From the NCBI RefSeq assembly GCF_036826855.1, contig NZ_CP104578.1, forward strand, positions 6,049,501-6,113,500: a stretch of 64,000 nt of DNA, read 5' to 3'. The translations under genes and the position numbers were made by a program. Positions 6,808 to 14,912 of this stretch are shown one piece after another. How positions within the stretch are numbered: position 1 is the first letter of the stretch; every line of letters begins with the position of its first letter. Origin of the DNA: Streptomyces sp. SJL17-4. Lineage in GTDB: Bacteria > Actinomycetota > Actinomycetes > Streptomycetales > Streptomycetaceae. The notes beneath the pieces were generated by a model. The model searched no databases, was not told the DNA's origin, and saw only the letters and a program-made list of their open reading frames with translations.

Positions 6808-8151
6808 ATGACCGCTGAGGCCATAGAGGCAAGCCCCCGGCAGGGCGTCACCGCAGCCGGTGACAGACCGTTGCGTATCGCTCTCCTCACGTACAAGGGC
6901 AACCCCTTCTGCGGCGGTCAGGGCGTCTACGTCCGGCACCTCTCCCGGGAACTCGCCCGACTCGGCCACAGGGTCGAGGTCATCGGCTCCCAGCCGTACC
7001 CCGTACTCGACGAGGTCGTCGACGGCGCAGACCTCGCCGGGCTCACGCTCACCGAGCTCGCCAGCCTCGACCTCTACCGCTCGCCGGACCCGTTCCGCAC
7101 CCCGAAGCGCGACGAGTACCGGGACTGGATCGACGGCCTCGAGGTCGCCACCATGTGGACCGGCGGCTTCCCCGAACCGCTCACCTTCTCCCTGCGGGCC
7201 CGGCGCATGCTCGCCGCCCGCCGCGGCGACTTCGACGTCGTCCACGACAACCAGACCCTCGGGTACGGGCTCCTCGGCGGCCCGCGCGCGATCGGCGCCC
7301 CGCTCGTCACCACGATCCACCACCCCATCACCGTCGACCGGCAGCTCGAACTCGACGCCGCCGCCGACTGGAAGCGCCGCGCCTCCGTCCGCCGCTGGTA
7401 CGCCTTCACCCGCATGCAGAAGCGCGTCGCCCGCCGGCTGCCGTCCGTCCTCACCGTCTCCGGCACGTCCCGGCAGGAGATCGTCGACCACCTCGGCGTA
7501 CGCGAGGACCGCATCCGGGTCGTCCACATCGGCGCCGACACCGACCTGTGGTCGCCCGACCCGGCCGTCGCCGAGGTCCCCGGCCGGATCGTCACCACCT
7601 CCAGCGCCGACGTCCCGCTCAAGGGCCTCATCCACCTGATCGAGGCACTGGCCAAGCTCCGCACCGAGAACCCGGACGCGCACCTCGTCGTCGTCGGCAA
7701 GCGCGCCGAGGACGGGCCGGTCGCCGCGGCCATCGAGCGGTACGGGCTGGCCGGAGCCGTCGAGTTCGTCAAGGGCATCAGTGACGCGGAGCTCGTCGAC
7801 CTGGTGCGATCGGCGCAGGTCTCCTGCGTGCCGTCGCTGTACGAGGGGTTCTCGCTGCCCGCCGCCGAGGCCATGGCTACCGGGACGGCGCTCGTCGCGA
7901 CGACCGGCGGCGCGATCCCCGAGGTCGCGGGGGCTGACGGCGAGACCTGCCTCGCCGTGCCGCCGGGCGACGCGGGGGCGCTGGCCGCGGCGCTGGGGCG
8001 GGTGCTGGGCGACTCTGCGCTTCGGGCGCGGCTGGGTGCGGCGGGGCGCGAGCGGGTGCTGTCGCGGTTCACTTGGGCCCGCGCTGCGCGGGGCACCGCC
8101 GAGCTGTACCGCGAAGCCGTGGCCCGTCAAGGAGCCGGGGCCCGCCGGTGA
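6808..8151 (+). CDS. GT4-family glycosyltransferase
   Basis: A 447-residue GT-B fold glycosyltransferase. The N-terminal acceptor half begins LRIALLTYKGNPFCGGQGVY with a Gly-rich loop. The C-terminal nucleotide-sugar half has TSSADVPLKGLIHL and the retaining GT4 signature CVPSLYEGFSLPAAEAMATG. AAGGGGG lies seven bases before the ATG. It is the first gene of a same-strand trio with a SAM methyltransferase and a terpene-cyclase-like protein, a set that appears to be conserved in Streptomyces. A KstR site lies upstream. Sugar donor and acceptor are not known; a glycosylated lipid is one possibility. Confidence 0.85.
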   Translation: MTAEAIEASPRQGVTAAGDRPLRIALLTYKGNPFCGGQGVYVRHLSRELARLGHRVEVIGSQPYPVLDEVVDGADLAGLTLTELASLDLYRSPDPFRTPKRDEYRDWIDGLEVATMWTGGFPEPLTFSLRARRMLAARRGDFDVVHDNQTLGYGLLGGPRAIGAPLVTTIHHPITVDRQLELDAAADWKRRASVRRWYAFTRMQKRVARRLPSVLTVSGTSRQEIVDHLGVREDRIRVVHIGADTDLWSPDPAVAEVPGRIVTTSSADVPLKGLIHLIEALAKLRTENPDAHLVVVGKRAEDGPVAAAIERYGLAGAVEFVKGISDAELVDLVRSAQVSCVPSLYEGFSLPAAEAMATGTALVATTGGAIPEVAGADGETCLAVPPGDAGALAAALGRVLGDSALRARLGAAGRERVLSRFTWARAARGTAELYREAVARQGAGARR

Positions 8152-8189
8152 CCCCTCGCCTTCGTTGCCGGGTGCGGCCCGGTGGTGGG

Positions 8190-8232
8190 GTTGTGCCCAC
8201 CCGTTCCGCCCCGCGGAACGATTGCCCACAAC
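8190..8232. repeat. REP-like palindrome between glycosyltransferase and methyltransferase
   Basis: CGTTCCGC and GCGGAACG form a perfect 8-bp stem with a CCC loop. Outer arms GTTGTG and CACAAC also pair, and TGCCCAC occurs on both flanks. From memory, elements of this form occur in the intergenic regions of many Streptomyces genomes. It may act as a processing hairpin inside the operon. Confidence 0.55.
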
Positions 8233-8260
8233 CCTCCGTCACCACCGAAAGGCAGACCTC

Positions 8261-9034
8261 GTGCTGACCGTCGACTTCACCCGCTTCCCGCTCGCCCCCG
8301 GCGACCGTGTGCTCGATCTGGGCTGTGGGGCGGGCAGGCACGCCTTCGAGTGCTACCGGCGCGGTGCCCAGGTCGTGGCCCTCGACCAGAACGGCGAGGA
8401 GATCCGCGAGGTCGCCAAGTGGTTCGCGGCGATGAAGGAGGCCGGTGAGGCGCCGGCCGGCGCGACCGCCACCGCGATGGAGGGTGACGCGCTCAACCTG
8501 CCGTTCCCCGACGAGTCCTTCGACGTCGTCATCATCTCCGAGGTGATGGAGCACATCCCCGACGACAAGGGTGTGCTCGCCGAGATGGTCCGCGTCCTCA
8601 AGCCCGGCGGGCGGATCGCGATCACCGTCCCGCGGTACGGCCCCGAGAAGATCTGCTGGACGCTCTCCGACGCGTACCACGAGGTCGAGGGCGGTCACAT
8701 CCGCATCTACAAGGCCGACGAACTCCTCGGCAAGATCCGGCAGGCCGGACTCAAGCCGTACGGCACCCACCACGCGCACGCGCTGCACTCGCCGTACTGG
8801 TGGCTGAAGTGCGCCTTCGGCGTCGACAACGACAAGGCGCTGCCGGTCCGCGCGTACCACAAGCTCCTGGTCTGGGACATCATGAAGAAGCCCGCCCTGA
8901 CCCGGGTCGCCGAGCAGCTGCTCAACCCGGTCGTCGGCAAGAGCTTCGTGGCCTACGCGACCAAGCCCCACTCCCCCTCGCTTCGCGGGGGGCACCCCCA
9001 CCCCAAGGCCGACGCCGCGGACGCGGCCAAGTGA
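8261..9034 (+). CDS. Class I SAM-dependent methyltransferase
   Basis: A 257-residue methyltransferase of the Methyltransf_11 type. It has the SAM-binding motif I VLDLGCGAGRHAF, an acidic residue at the end of strand 2 (VVALDQN), motif II DSSFD-like PDESFDVVI and post-motif VLKPGGRIAITVP. The GTG start has GAAAGG eight bases upstream. The gene's last bases overlap the GTG of the next gene (GTGA), so translation is coupled. Its target is unknown; with its neighbours it may modify a glycolipid or terpenoid. Confidence 0.85.
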   Translation: MLTVDFTRFPLAPGDRVLDLGCGAGRHAFECYRRGAQVVALDQNGEEIREVAKWFAAMKEAGEAPAGATATAMEGDALNLPFPDESFDVVIISEVMEHIPDDKGVLAEMVRVLKPGGRIAITVPRYGPEKICWTLSDAYHEVEGGHIRIYKADELLGKIRQAGLKPYGTHHAHALHSPYWWLKCAFGVDNDKALPVRAYHKLLVWDIMKKPALTRVAEQLLNPVVGKSFVAYATKPHSPSLRGGHPHPKADAADAAK

Positions 9035-10116
9035 CCTCTCCCGAGCGGATCGCCGAGCACCTCGTCCTGCCCGGGGTCCTCACCGCCGAGCAGGCCGCCG
9101 AGACCGTCGCCGGGATACTCGCCGTACAGCGCGAGGACGGCGCCCTGCCCTGGTTCCGCGGCCACCACCTCGACCCGTGGGACCACACCGAGGCCGCCAT
9201 GGCCCTGGACGCGGCCGGTGAGCACGCCGCCGCCGCCCGCGCCTACGAGTGGCTCGCCCGGCACCAGAACAGCGACGGCTCCTGGTTCGCGGCCTACCAC
9301 GACGGCGAGCCCGACCAGGTCACCGACCGCGGCCGGGAGTCCAACTTCGTCGCCTACATAGCGGTCGGCGTCTGGCACCACTACCTCTCCACCGGCGACG
9401 ACGCCTTCCTCGACCGGATGTGGCCCGCCGTCTACGCGGCCGTCGAGTTCGTCCTCGGGCTCCAGCAGCCCGGCGGCCAGATCGGCTGGAAGCGCGAGGC
9501 CGACGGCACGCCGGTGAACGACGCGCTCCTCACCGGCAGTTCGTCGATCCACCAGGCGCTCCGCTGTGCCCTCGCCATCGCCGAGACCCGTGAAGAGCCG
9601 CAGCCCGACTGGGAGTTGGCGGCCGGGGCGCTCGGTCACGCGATACGCAGGCACCCCGAGCGTTTCCTCGACAAGTCGCGCTACTCGATGGACTGGTACT
9701 ACCCCGTCCTCGGCGGGGCGGTCACCGGGGCGGAGGCGAAGGCCCGGATCGAGGCCGACTGGGACGCGTTCGTCGTGCCCGGCCTCGGAGTGCGCTGCGT
9801 GATCCCCAACCCCTGGGTGACCGGCGGCGAGAGCTGCGAACTCGCCCTCGCCCTCTGGGCGATGGGGGAGTCGGACCGGGCCCTCACCGTCCTCCAGGAC
9901 ATCCAGCACCTGCGCGCCGACAACGGCATGTACTGGACCGGCTACGTCTTCGAGGGCGACACGGAGGCCGACAAGGCCGTGTGGCCCGAGGAGCAGACCG
10001 CCTGGACGGCGGGCTCCCTGCTGCTCGCGGTGGCCGCCCTCGGCGGCGAGGAGGCGACCGTGGCCGTCTTCGGCGGCGAACGGCTTCCGACGGGGCTGGC
10101 GCCCGACTGCTGCTGA
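9031..10116 (+). CDS. Prenyltransferase / terpene cyclase-like alpha-toroid protein
   Basis: A 361-residue protein with repeats of the squalene cyclase/prenyltransferase barrel type, including QREDGALPWF, ARHQNSDGSWF and LQQPGGQIGW, which resemble QW motifs. The DXDD motif of squalene-hopene cyclases is not evident, so catalysis is uncertain and the protein could be a glycosidase-like (alpha/alpha)6 barrel. It starts at a GTG overlapping the methyltransferase stop by four bases and ends the trio. The C-terminus is LAPDCC. Confidence 0.7.
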   Translation: MTSPERIAEHLVLPGVLTAEQAAETVAGILAVQREDGALPWFRGHHLDPWDHTEAAMALDAAGEHAAAARAYEWLARHQNSDGSWFAAYHDGEPDQVTDRGRESNFVAYIAVGVWHHYLSTGDDAFLDRMWPAVYAAVEFVLGLQQPGGQIGWKREADGTPVNDALLTGSSSIHQALRCALAIAETREEPQPDWELAAGALGHAIRRHPERFLDKSRYSMDWYYPVLGGAVTGAEAKARIEADWDAFVVPGLGVRCVIPNPWVTGGESCELALALWAMGESDRALTVLQDIQHLRADNGMYWTGYVFEGDTEADKAVWPEEQTAWTAGSLLLAVAALGGEEATVAVFGGERLPTGLAPDCC

Positions 10117-10156
10117 TGCCGGACCGCCCCGGGGGTCCGTGACCGCCCGGGGCGCG

Positions 10157-10285
10157 GGACGGATCCAGCGGTACGGGATCCAGCGAGACGGGATCCAGTG
10201 AGACGGGATCCAGCAGGACGGGATCCAGCGGGACGGGATCCAGCGAGACGGGACCCGGTGGACGGGCCCCAGCGGGACGGACCCG
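10157..10285. repeat. Tandem repeat of 15 bp, about eight units
   Basis: Units of the form GACGGGATCCAGCGA follow one another without spacers. The central four units (10187-10246) differ only in their last three bases; outer units are more worn. The array fills the gap between the prenyltransferase-like gene and a lipoprotein gene. It is not CRISPR because it has no spacers. Confidence 0.85.
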
Positions 10286-10359
10286 TTCGGAGTCGCTCGT
10301 GTGGCGGCACCCGGGGCCGCGGGTGAGGCTGGCGCCACAACCCCCAGGGAGGTCCTGTC

Positions 10360-10920
10360 GTGCCCAGATCCATCCCCCGGTCCGTGTCGCGCGGTGTCGT
10401 GGCGTTGATGCTGTCCTGCGCCCTGCTCCTGACGACCGCCGCCTGCAACGGCGACGACGACGCCAGCGCGAGCGGCGCCGCGACCCCGACGGCCTCGGCG
10501 AGCTTCGAGCAGCAGAAGCTCGCCAAGACCCGGTTCGTGGCCAACGCCGGGCTGGCCGCGGGGGCCACGTACCAGTGGATCGTGAAGCCGTACCGCGCGG
10601 GCAAGTTCAAGAAGGGCGCGGACGGCCGGACCTTCGCCCTGGTGAAGGCGGGACTCGCGGGCGCGTTCACGTACAACCGGCTCAAGGCGGCGACGAACAA
10701 CGCCAAGGGCGACCCGCTCCTGTCGAAGGCGGTCGCGCCGCTCACGGCCGGGATCGAGTCGCTCAAGGAGCTCGGGACGAAGCTCCGCAAGGGCGAGGTC
10801 GGCGACGCGGACGTCGGCGCCTTCGAGAACGTCATCAACAGCGTCAAGGACGCGGGCAAGAGCGCCGGCGCCGAGGTCGTCGACAAGGTCCCCAGCGCCT
10901 CCCAGCTCAGCGGCGGGTGA
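10360..10920 (+). CDS. Secreted lipoprotein of unknown function
   Basis: A 186-residue protein from a GTG with AGGGAGG seven bases before it. The signal peptide ends LLLTTAAC, so Cys29 should be lipidated. An acidic, Ser/Ala-rich linker is followed by an alpha-helical domain (GAAYQW-like GATYQWIVKPYRAGKFKKG, LVKAGLAGAFTYNRLK, AGIESLKELGTKLR). I do not recognise a family beyond actinobacterial secreted proteins. It probably sits on the outer membrane face. Confidence 0.75.
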   Translation: MPRSIPRSVSRGVVALMLSCALLLTTAACNGDDDASASGAATPTASASFEQQKLAKTRFVANAGLAAGATYQWIVKPYRAGKFKKGADGRTFALVKAGLAGAFTYNRLKAATNNAKGDPLLSKAVAPLTAGIESLKELGTKLRKGEVGDADVGAFENVINSVKDAGKSAGAEVVDKVPSASQLSGG

Positions 10921-11008
10921 CCCGGAGGCACCCCCCCTGGGCCCTGTCCGGTGGATCTCGGCCGGGTGGGTCTACGACGCCTGGCGCGGGTACCGGACTT
11001 CCACGAAC

Positions 11009-11040
11009 GCAGGACCGCCACCGTGCCGGGGCGGTCCTGC
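11009..11040. terminator. Hairpin between convergent genes
   Basis: GCAGGACCGCC pairs with GGCGGTCCTGC around a ten-base loop. It lies between the convergent lipoprotein and SnoaL-like genes and can serve both. Confidence 0.7.
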
Positions 11041-11062
11041 GCGTGGCGAACGGGCGGCGTCT

Positions 11063-11455
11063 CTACGACCAGAACGCGTCGTACGCCTTCTGGTCGGACC
11101 ACAGCACCCAGGCTTCGGTGATCCGGCCCTCCCGGATGTGGAAGATGATCGTCTCGTCCATGTCCAGCTCTTTGCCCTCGCGTGACGCCGTGACGTGGAG
11201 CAGGGCGACCGTGTGCTCGTCGTTGGCGAGCACATCGTGGAGCTGGGGGCGGTAGGTGCCGCCTGTCAGCTCGAATTCCCGTTGGAACAGGGCGAAGGCG
11301 GCGTCGCGCCCCCGGTAGTCACCGGCCAGCGGACCGTGGCCGCCGAGATGCCACACCACATCCGGGTGGAACACCTCCGCCAGCGCCTCCATATCGCCGG
11401 CCGAAAACGCCTCCAGAGCCCGGTGAAACACCCCGATATTCGGGTGATCGGCCAT
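11063..11455 (-). CDS. SnoaL-like / NTF2-fold small protein
   Basis: A 130-residue protein of the NTF2-like superfamily: HRALEAFSAGDMEALAEVFHPDVVWHLGG, then YRGRDAAFALFQREFEL and EGRITEAWVLWSDQ. Members are small cone-shaped enzymes or binding proteins (isomerases, cyclases); no catalytic residues can be assigned. The ATG at 11455 is chosen because AGGAGG precedes it at good spacing; the in-frame extension upstream lacks such a site. Confidence 0.8.
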   Translation of the reverse strand: MADHPNIGVFHRALEAFSAGDMEALAEVFHPDVVWHLGGHGPLAGDYRGRDAAFALFQREFELTGGTYRPQLHDVLANDEHTVALLHVTASREGKELDMDETIIFHIREGRITEAWVLWSDQKAYDAFWS

Positions 11456-11612
11456 GGCAGCCTCCTTTGATCTCCCTACGAACCTAGGTCGGATCCGGCC
11501 GGCGGGACTCAGGCACACCGACTTCGCCGGCCCCGCCACCTGATTGGACGCCCGCCCCCGGAAGCTGACCAGTCGGTCATGTCTCCTTCATGTCGGTGTC
11601 GTTGATGTGGAC

Positions 11613-11731
11613 ATGAGGTGGGGTGACCTGACGGATGCCGAGTGGGAGCGGCTGCTCGCTACGACAAGCGTGGGTACGTCTTCCTCGGCACCGCGACAGC
11701 AGCAGCCCTGGTCCTCTGGCTGCGGACTTGA
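11613..11731 (+). pseudogene. Transposase remnant (IS5-type), internally deleted
   Basis: Two ends of one transposase are joined. Positions 11613-11653 encode MRWGDLTDAEWERL, the N-terminus of an IS5-family transposase. From 11654, in another frame, follows ARYDKRGYVFLGTATAAALV and then LWLRT with a stop, the characteristic C-terminus of the same family. The whole catalytic core is gone and the frames differ, so it is dead. No clear terminal inverted repeats were found. Confidence 0.8.
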
Positions 11732-11745
11732 TCGACCGACGAGTC

Positions 11746-12756
11746 CTAGGCGTTGAGCTCCGCGAGCAGGCGGAGGGTCGCGGGGTCCGGTGACGTGGCG
11801 AGGAGGTCCGTCACCGGGCCCCGTCGCCATGCGTCCAGCCGTTCGGCGATCCGCTTCCGCGGGCCGACCAGCGAGATCTCGTCGGCGAAGGCGTCCGGGA
11901 CCGCGAGGACGGCCTCCTCGCGCCGCCCGGCGGCGAACAGCTCCTGGACGCGCCGGGCCTCCTTCTCGTACCCCATCCGCCCCATCAGGTCGGCGTGGAA
12001 GTTGCGGGCCGCGTGCCCCATGCCGCCGATGTAGAAACCGAGCATCGCCTTGACGGGCAGCAGCCCGGCCGCCACGTCGTCGCAGACCTGGGCGCGGACC
12101 ATGGGGGCGACCAGGAAGCCCTCCGGGAGCCGCTCGGGCAGCGCGTACACCTCGGACCAGCGCTCGGGGGACCAGTACAGCGGCAGCCAGCCGTCGGCGA
12201 TCGTGAGCGTCTGCGCGATGTTCTTCGGTCCCTCGGCGCCGAGGAGGATCGGGAGGTCGGCCCGGAGGGGGTGGGTGATCGGCTTGAGGGGTTTGCCGAG
12301 CCCGGTGCCGTCGGAGCCGGTGTACGGGTGGGAGTGGTGGCGCCCGTCGAGCCGGACCGGTGCCTCGCGGCGCAGCACCTGGCGGACCACGTCCACGTAC
12401 TCGCGGGTCGCGGTGAGCGGGGAGCGGGGGAAGGGGCGCCCGTACCAGCCCTCGACGACCTGCGGTCCGGACAGGCCGAGGCCGAGCATGACCCGCCCGC
12501 CGGAGAGGTGGTCGAGGGTGAGCGCGTGCATCGCGGTGGTCGTGGGGGCGCGGGCGGCCATCTGCGCGACGGCCGTGCCCAGCTTGATCCGGCTGGTGTG
12601 GGCGGCGATCCAGGTCAGCGCGGTGAACGCGTCGGAGCCCCAGGCCTCCGCCGTCCACACCGAGTCGTAGCCGAGCCGTTCGGCCTCGCGGGCGAGGTCC
12701 AGGTGGACGGGGGAGGGGCCGCGGCCCCAATAGCCGAGGGCGAGTCCGAGTCGCAT
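11746..12756 (-). CDS. LLM-class (F420-dependent type) oxidoreductase
   Basis: A 336-residue luciferase-like TIM-barrel protein: MRLGLALGYWG, then LAREAERLGYDSVWTAEAWG, TSRIKLGTAVAQM, DHLSGGRVMLGLG and LPILLGAEGPKN. Such actinobacterial proteins usually use F420 or FMN to oxidise or reduce a substrate that cannot be predicted. Either of two close ATG codons (12756 or 12765) could be used; the first matches the family start and has AAAGG at suitable distance. An exact CTGACG-N3-CGTCAG palindrome lies just upstream, linking it to the acyl-CoA and hydratase operons that carry the same site. Confidence 0.85.
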   Translation of the reverse strand: MRLGLALGYWGRGPSPVHLDLAREAERLGYDSVWTAEAWGSDAFTALTWIAAHTSRIKLGTAVAQMAARAPTTTAMHALTLDHLSGGRVMLGLGLSGPQVVEGWYGRPFPRSPLTATREYVDVVRQVLRREAPVRLDGRHHSHPYTGSDGTGLGKPLKPITHPLRADLPILLGAEGPKNIAQTLTIADGWLPLYWSPERWSEVYALPERLPEGFLVAPMVRAQVCDDVAAGLLPVKAMLGFYIGGMGHAARNFHADLMGRMGYEKEARRVQELFAAGRREEAVLAVPDAFADEISLVGPRKRIAERLDAWRRGPVTDLLATSPDPATLRLLAELNA

Positions 12757-12770
12757 GCCCCGCATCCTTT

Positions 12771-12785
12771 CTGACGATCCGTCAG
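12771..12785. promoter_or_regulatory. CTGACG-N3-CGTCAG operator
   Basis: CTGACGATCCGTCAG is a perfect 6-3-6 palindrome, 15 bases before the oxidoreductase start. The same palindrome occurs at 31801 and, with one change, at 24702. It is probably a TetR-type regulator site; the regulator is not identified. Confidence 0.6.
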
Positions 12786-12815
12786 TTCAGGTGGATGCGG
12801 GGACTGTACGCCAAC

Positions 12816-12856
12816 GGCCCCCCGCCCGGAAGGGATTCGCTTCCGGGCGGGGGGCC
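12816..12856. terminator. Perfect 17-bp hairpin terminator
   Basis: GGCCCCCCGCCCGGAAG pairs fully with CTTCCGGGCGGGGGGCC around GGATTCG. It follows the membrane-protein gene on the minus strand. Confidence 0.85.
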
Positions 12857-12880
12857 GTCGGTCGTGCTGCTGTGGCGGGA

Positions 12881-13738
12881 TCAGCCGCGCTGGATGCCCG
12901 TGGTGTCCTGCAGGACGCCACGACGGCCGTCCTGCGTCTGGGCCACCAGGGTGGCGCCGCGCTGCTCGACCGCCAGGTACCAGGTACCCGGGGCCAGTTC
13001 GGCGATCGGCGCCTGCGAGCCGTCCTCCGCGTACAGCGGACGGGCCACCGGGACCGCGAACCAGAACGGCTCGAAGCCCGCGGCCGGCTGCCCCTGCGGG
13101 GCCTGCGCCTGCGGCTCGGGCTGCTGCGCGGCCTGCGGCTGCGGGGCGGCGGCCTGTGCGCCGAACGGCTGGCCCGCACCCTGCGACGGGTCCTGCGGAC
13201 CGCCGTACTGCGGGTGCTGCGCGCCCGGGTAGCCGTAGCCGCCGGGGACGCCCTGCGGGCCGGGCTGGCCCGGCTGCATGCCGTACGGCTGCGGGGTCTG
13301 CGGCTTGGGCGCGCCGACGAGCGGGGCCTGGAGGGCCGGGACCATCGATCCGGCGACGGCGGCACCGGCGAGGAGCAGGGAGGCGATCAGGCCGAGGATG
13401 AGACCCGCACCGGCGTTGTTCGCCTCGAAGATCCACATGAGCAGGTTCCACGCGGCGGCGATGGTGAACGCGGCACCGACCTGGCCGAGCTCCAGGCCGG
13501 CCACCTTGCGCTGCTGCAGAGGACCGCGGGAGAGGACGACCAGCGCGGCACCCGCGATGCCGAGGAAGAACGCGCCCCAGCCGAGGTAGGACACCTCCCA
13601 AGAGTTCGGCGTCTCGTACTGGTCGCAGATGGCGTCGGGGCCGTCGCAGCCGGCCACGCCCAGGAACGAGGCGATGAACAGCACCACCGCTGCACCGATC
13701 AGCACTGCATCGCCTCGGGTGAGGGAGCGGATATTCAC
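12881..13738 (-). CDS. Membrane protein with Pro/Gln-rich linker (DUF5336-like)
   Basis: A 285-residue protein. The N-terminal half has four hydrophobic segments (AVLIGAAVVLFIASFLGVAG, YLGWGAFFLGIAGAALVVLS, AAFTIAAAWNLLMWIF, GLILGLIASLLLAGAAVAG). A linker rich in PQPYGMQPG and QAAQQPEPQ repeats leads to a C-terminal beta domain (FWFAVPVARPLY, LAPGTWYLAVEQRG). The GTG at 13738 is chosen because AAGGA lies eight bases upstream; the longer in-frame reading is low-complexity. It resembles the Streptomyces DUF5336 family. The function is unknown. Confidence 0.78.
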   Translation of the reverse strand: MNIRSLTRGDAVLIGAAVVLFIASFLGVAGCDGPDAICDQYETPNSWEVSYLGWGAFFLGIAGAALVVLSRGPLQQRKVAGLELGQVGAAFTIAAAWNLLMWIFEANNAGAGLILGLIASLLLAGAAVAGSMVPALQAPLVGAPKPQTPQPYGMQPGQPGPQGVPGGYGYPGAQHPQYGGPQDPSQGAGQPFGAQAAAPQPQAAQQPEPQAQAPQGQPAAGFEPFWFAVPVARPLYAEDGSQAPIAELAPGTWYLAVEQRGATLVAQTQDGRRGVLQDTTGIQRG

Positions 13739-13863
13739 GTAAGAAGTCCTTCGTCGGGTCGTCGCGTCGGAGTGGCGCTCAGGTCTTGGTACGGGGGGTG
13801 GCACGGGGGGGACGGCACGGAGCGGCCCCCCATCGTACGGAGCGAATCTATCGCCCGCCGGTT

Positions 13864-14751
13864 CTACCCCTTGAGGTAGGTGGCGATGCCGTCGGCGATC
13901 CCCTGGGCCGCCTTCTGTCGCCACGTCGTCGACGAGAGCAACTGTGCGTCCTTCGGATCACGCATATTGCCGCATTCGACGAAGACCTTGGGGACGGTTG
14001 AGAGATTGAGTCCGCCGAGATCGTCGCGGACGTCCAACCCCGTACCGGAACCGAGGTAGTTGGCGGGGGCCGTTCCGGTGGCGCGGGCGAACCGGTCGGC
14101 GATCCGCTCACCGAGCTCGCGGGAGGGGCCGACGATCTTCGCGGTGTCGGCGGAGCCCTCGCGTACGCGTGCGGGCAGGATCACATGGAAGCCGCGGTTG
14201 CCGACGGCGGAGCCGTCCGCGTGGACGGAGACGACGGCGTCGGCGCGGGCGGCGTTGCCGATCTTCGCCCGCTCGTCGATGCACGGGCCCCAGGGGCGGT
14301 CGGCGTCATGCGTCAGGACCACCTCGGCGCCGCGCGCCGTGAGGAGGTCCCGCAGCCGGTGGGTGACGTCGAGGGTGAAGGAGGCCTCGGTGTATCCCGC
14401 GTTCGTGGAGGTGCCCGTGGTGTCGCACTCCTTGCGGTTCGTCCCGATGTTCACCTTCTGGTTGATTTCCGTTGAATGGCGGAAATTGCCGGGGTTGTGG
14501 CCGGGGTCGAGGACGACGGTCCGCCCGGCGAGGGAGGGGGGCGTGGGGGTGGGAGTGGGGGTGGGGGTGGGAGCGGGCGATGCGGCCTTCGGGCTCTCCG
14601 TGGACTTCCCGTCCGGCTGCGAGGCCTGCGAGGCCTGCGAGGCCCCGCAGCCGGCGAGTACGGCGCAGCAGCCCGTGGCGACGAGGGCGAGCGCGAGGCT
14701 GCGGGTACGGGTACGGGTGCGGCGGGTGGTGTTCCGGTGGTCGTACGGCAC
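13864..14751 (-). CDS. N-acetylmuramoyl-L-alanine amidase (Amidase_3), lipoprotein
   Basis: A 295-residue zinc amidase that cleaves the amide between muramic acid and the stem peptide. The lipobox AVLAGC (Cys35) and a Pro/Thr linker are followed by the Amidase_3 domain: TVVLDPGHNPGN (zinc His), YTEASFTLDV (zinc Glu), VVSVHADGS (zinc His) and VFVECGNMRDPKD (catalytic Glu). All metal ligands are present. It acts outside the membrane, probably in wall turnover. GTG start at 14751. Confidence 0.9.
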   Translation of the reverse strand: MPYDHRNTTRRTRTRTRSLALALVATGCCAVLAGCGASQASQASQPDGKSTESPKAASPAPTPTPTPTPTPPSLAGRTVVLDPGHNPGNFRHSTEINQKVNIGTNRKECDTTGTSTNAGYTEASFTLDVTHRLRDLLTARGAEVVLTHDADRPWGPCIDERAKIGNAARADAVVSVHADGSAVGNRGFHVILPARVREGSADTAKIVGPSRELGERIADRFARATGTAPANYLGSGTGLDVRDDLGGLNLSTVPKVFVECGNMRDPKDAQLLSSTTWRQKAAQGIADGIATYLKG

Positions 14752-14912
14752 CTGGCGACTCTAGGCCCTGTACGGGACGAAAACCCGCAGCGGGTACGTC
14801 GCAGCTTGGTCACCGCTTCGCGGAACGGTGGACGCGTGTGAGCAGACCGTGAAGGGTAGGTGCAAGAGGCGACGGTGGGGTGTCACCGCGCATGGACCCA
14901 CGAGGGGGAACC

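Noticed and set aside
10157..10285. Possible CRISPR array
   Set aside because: Repeats follow one another with no spacers, and no cas gene is present.
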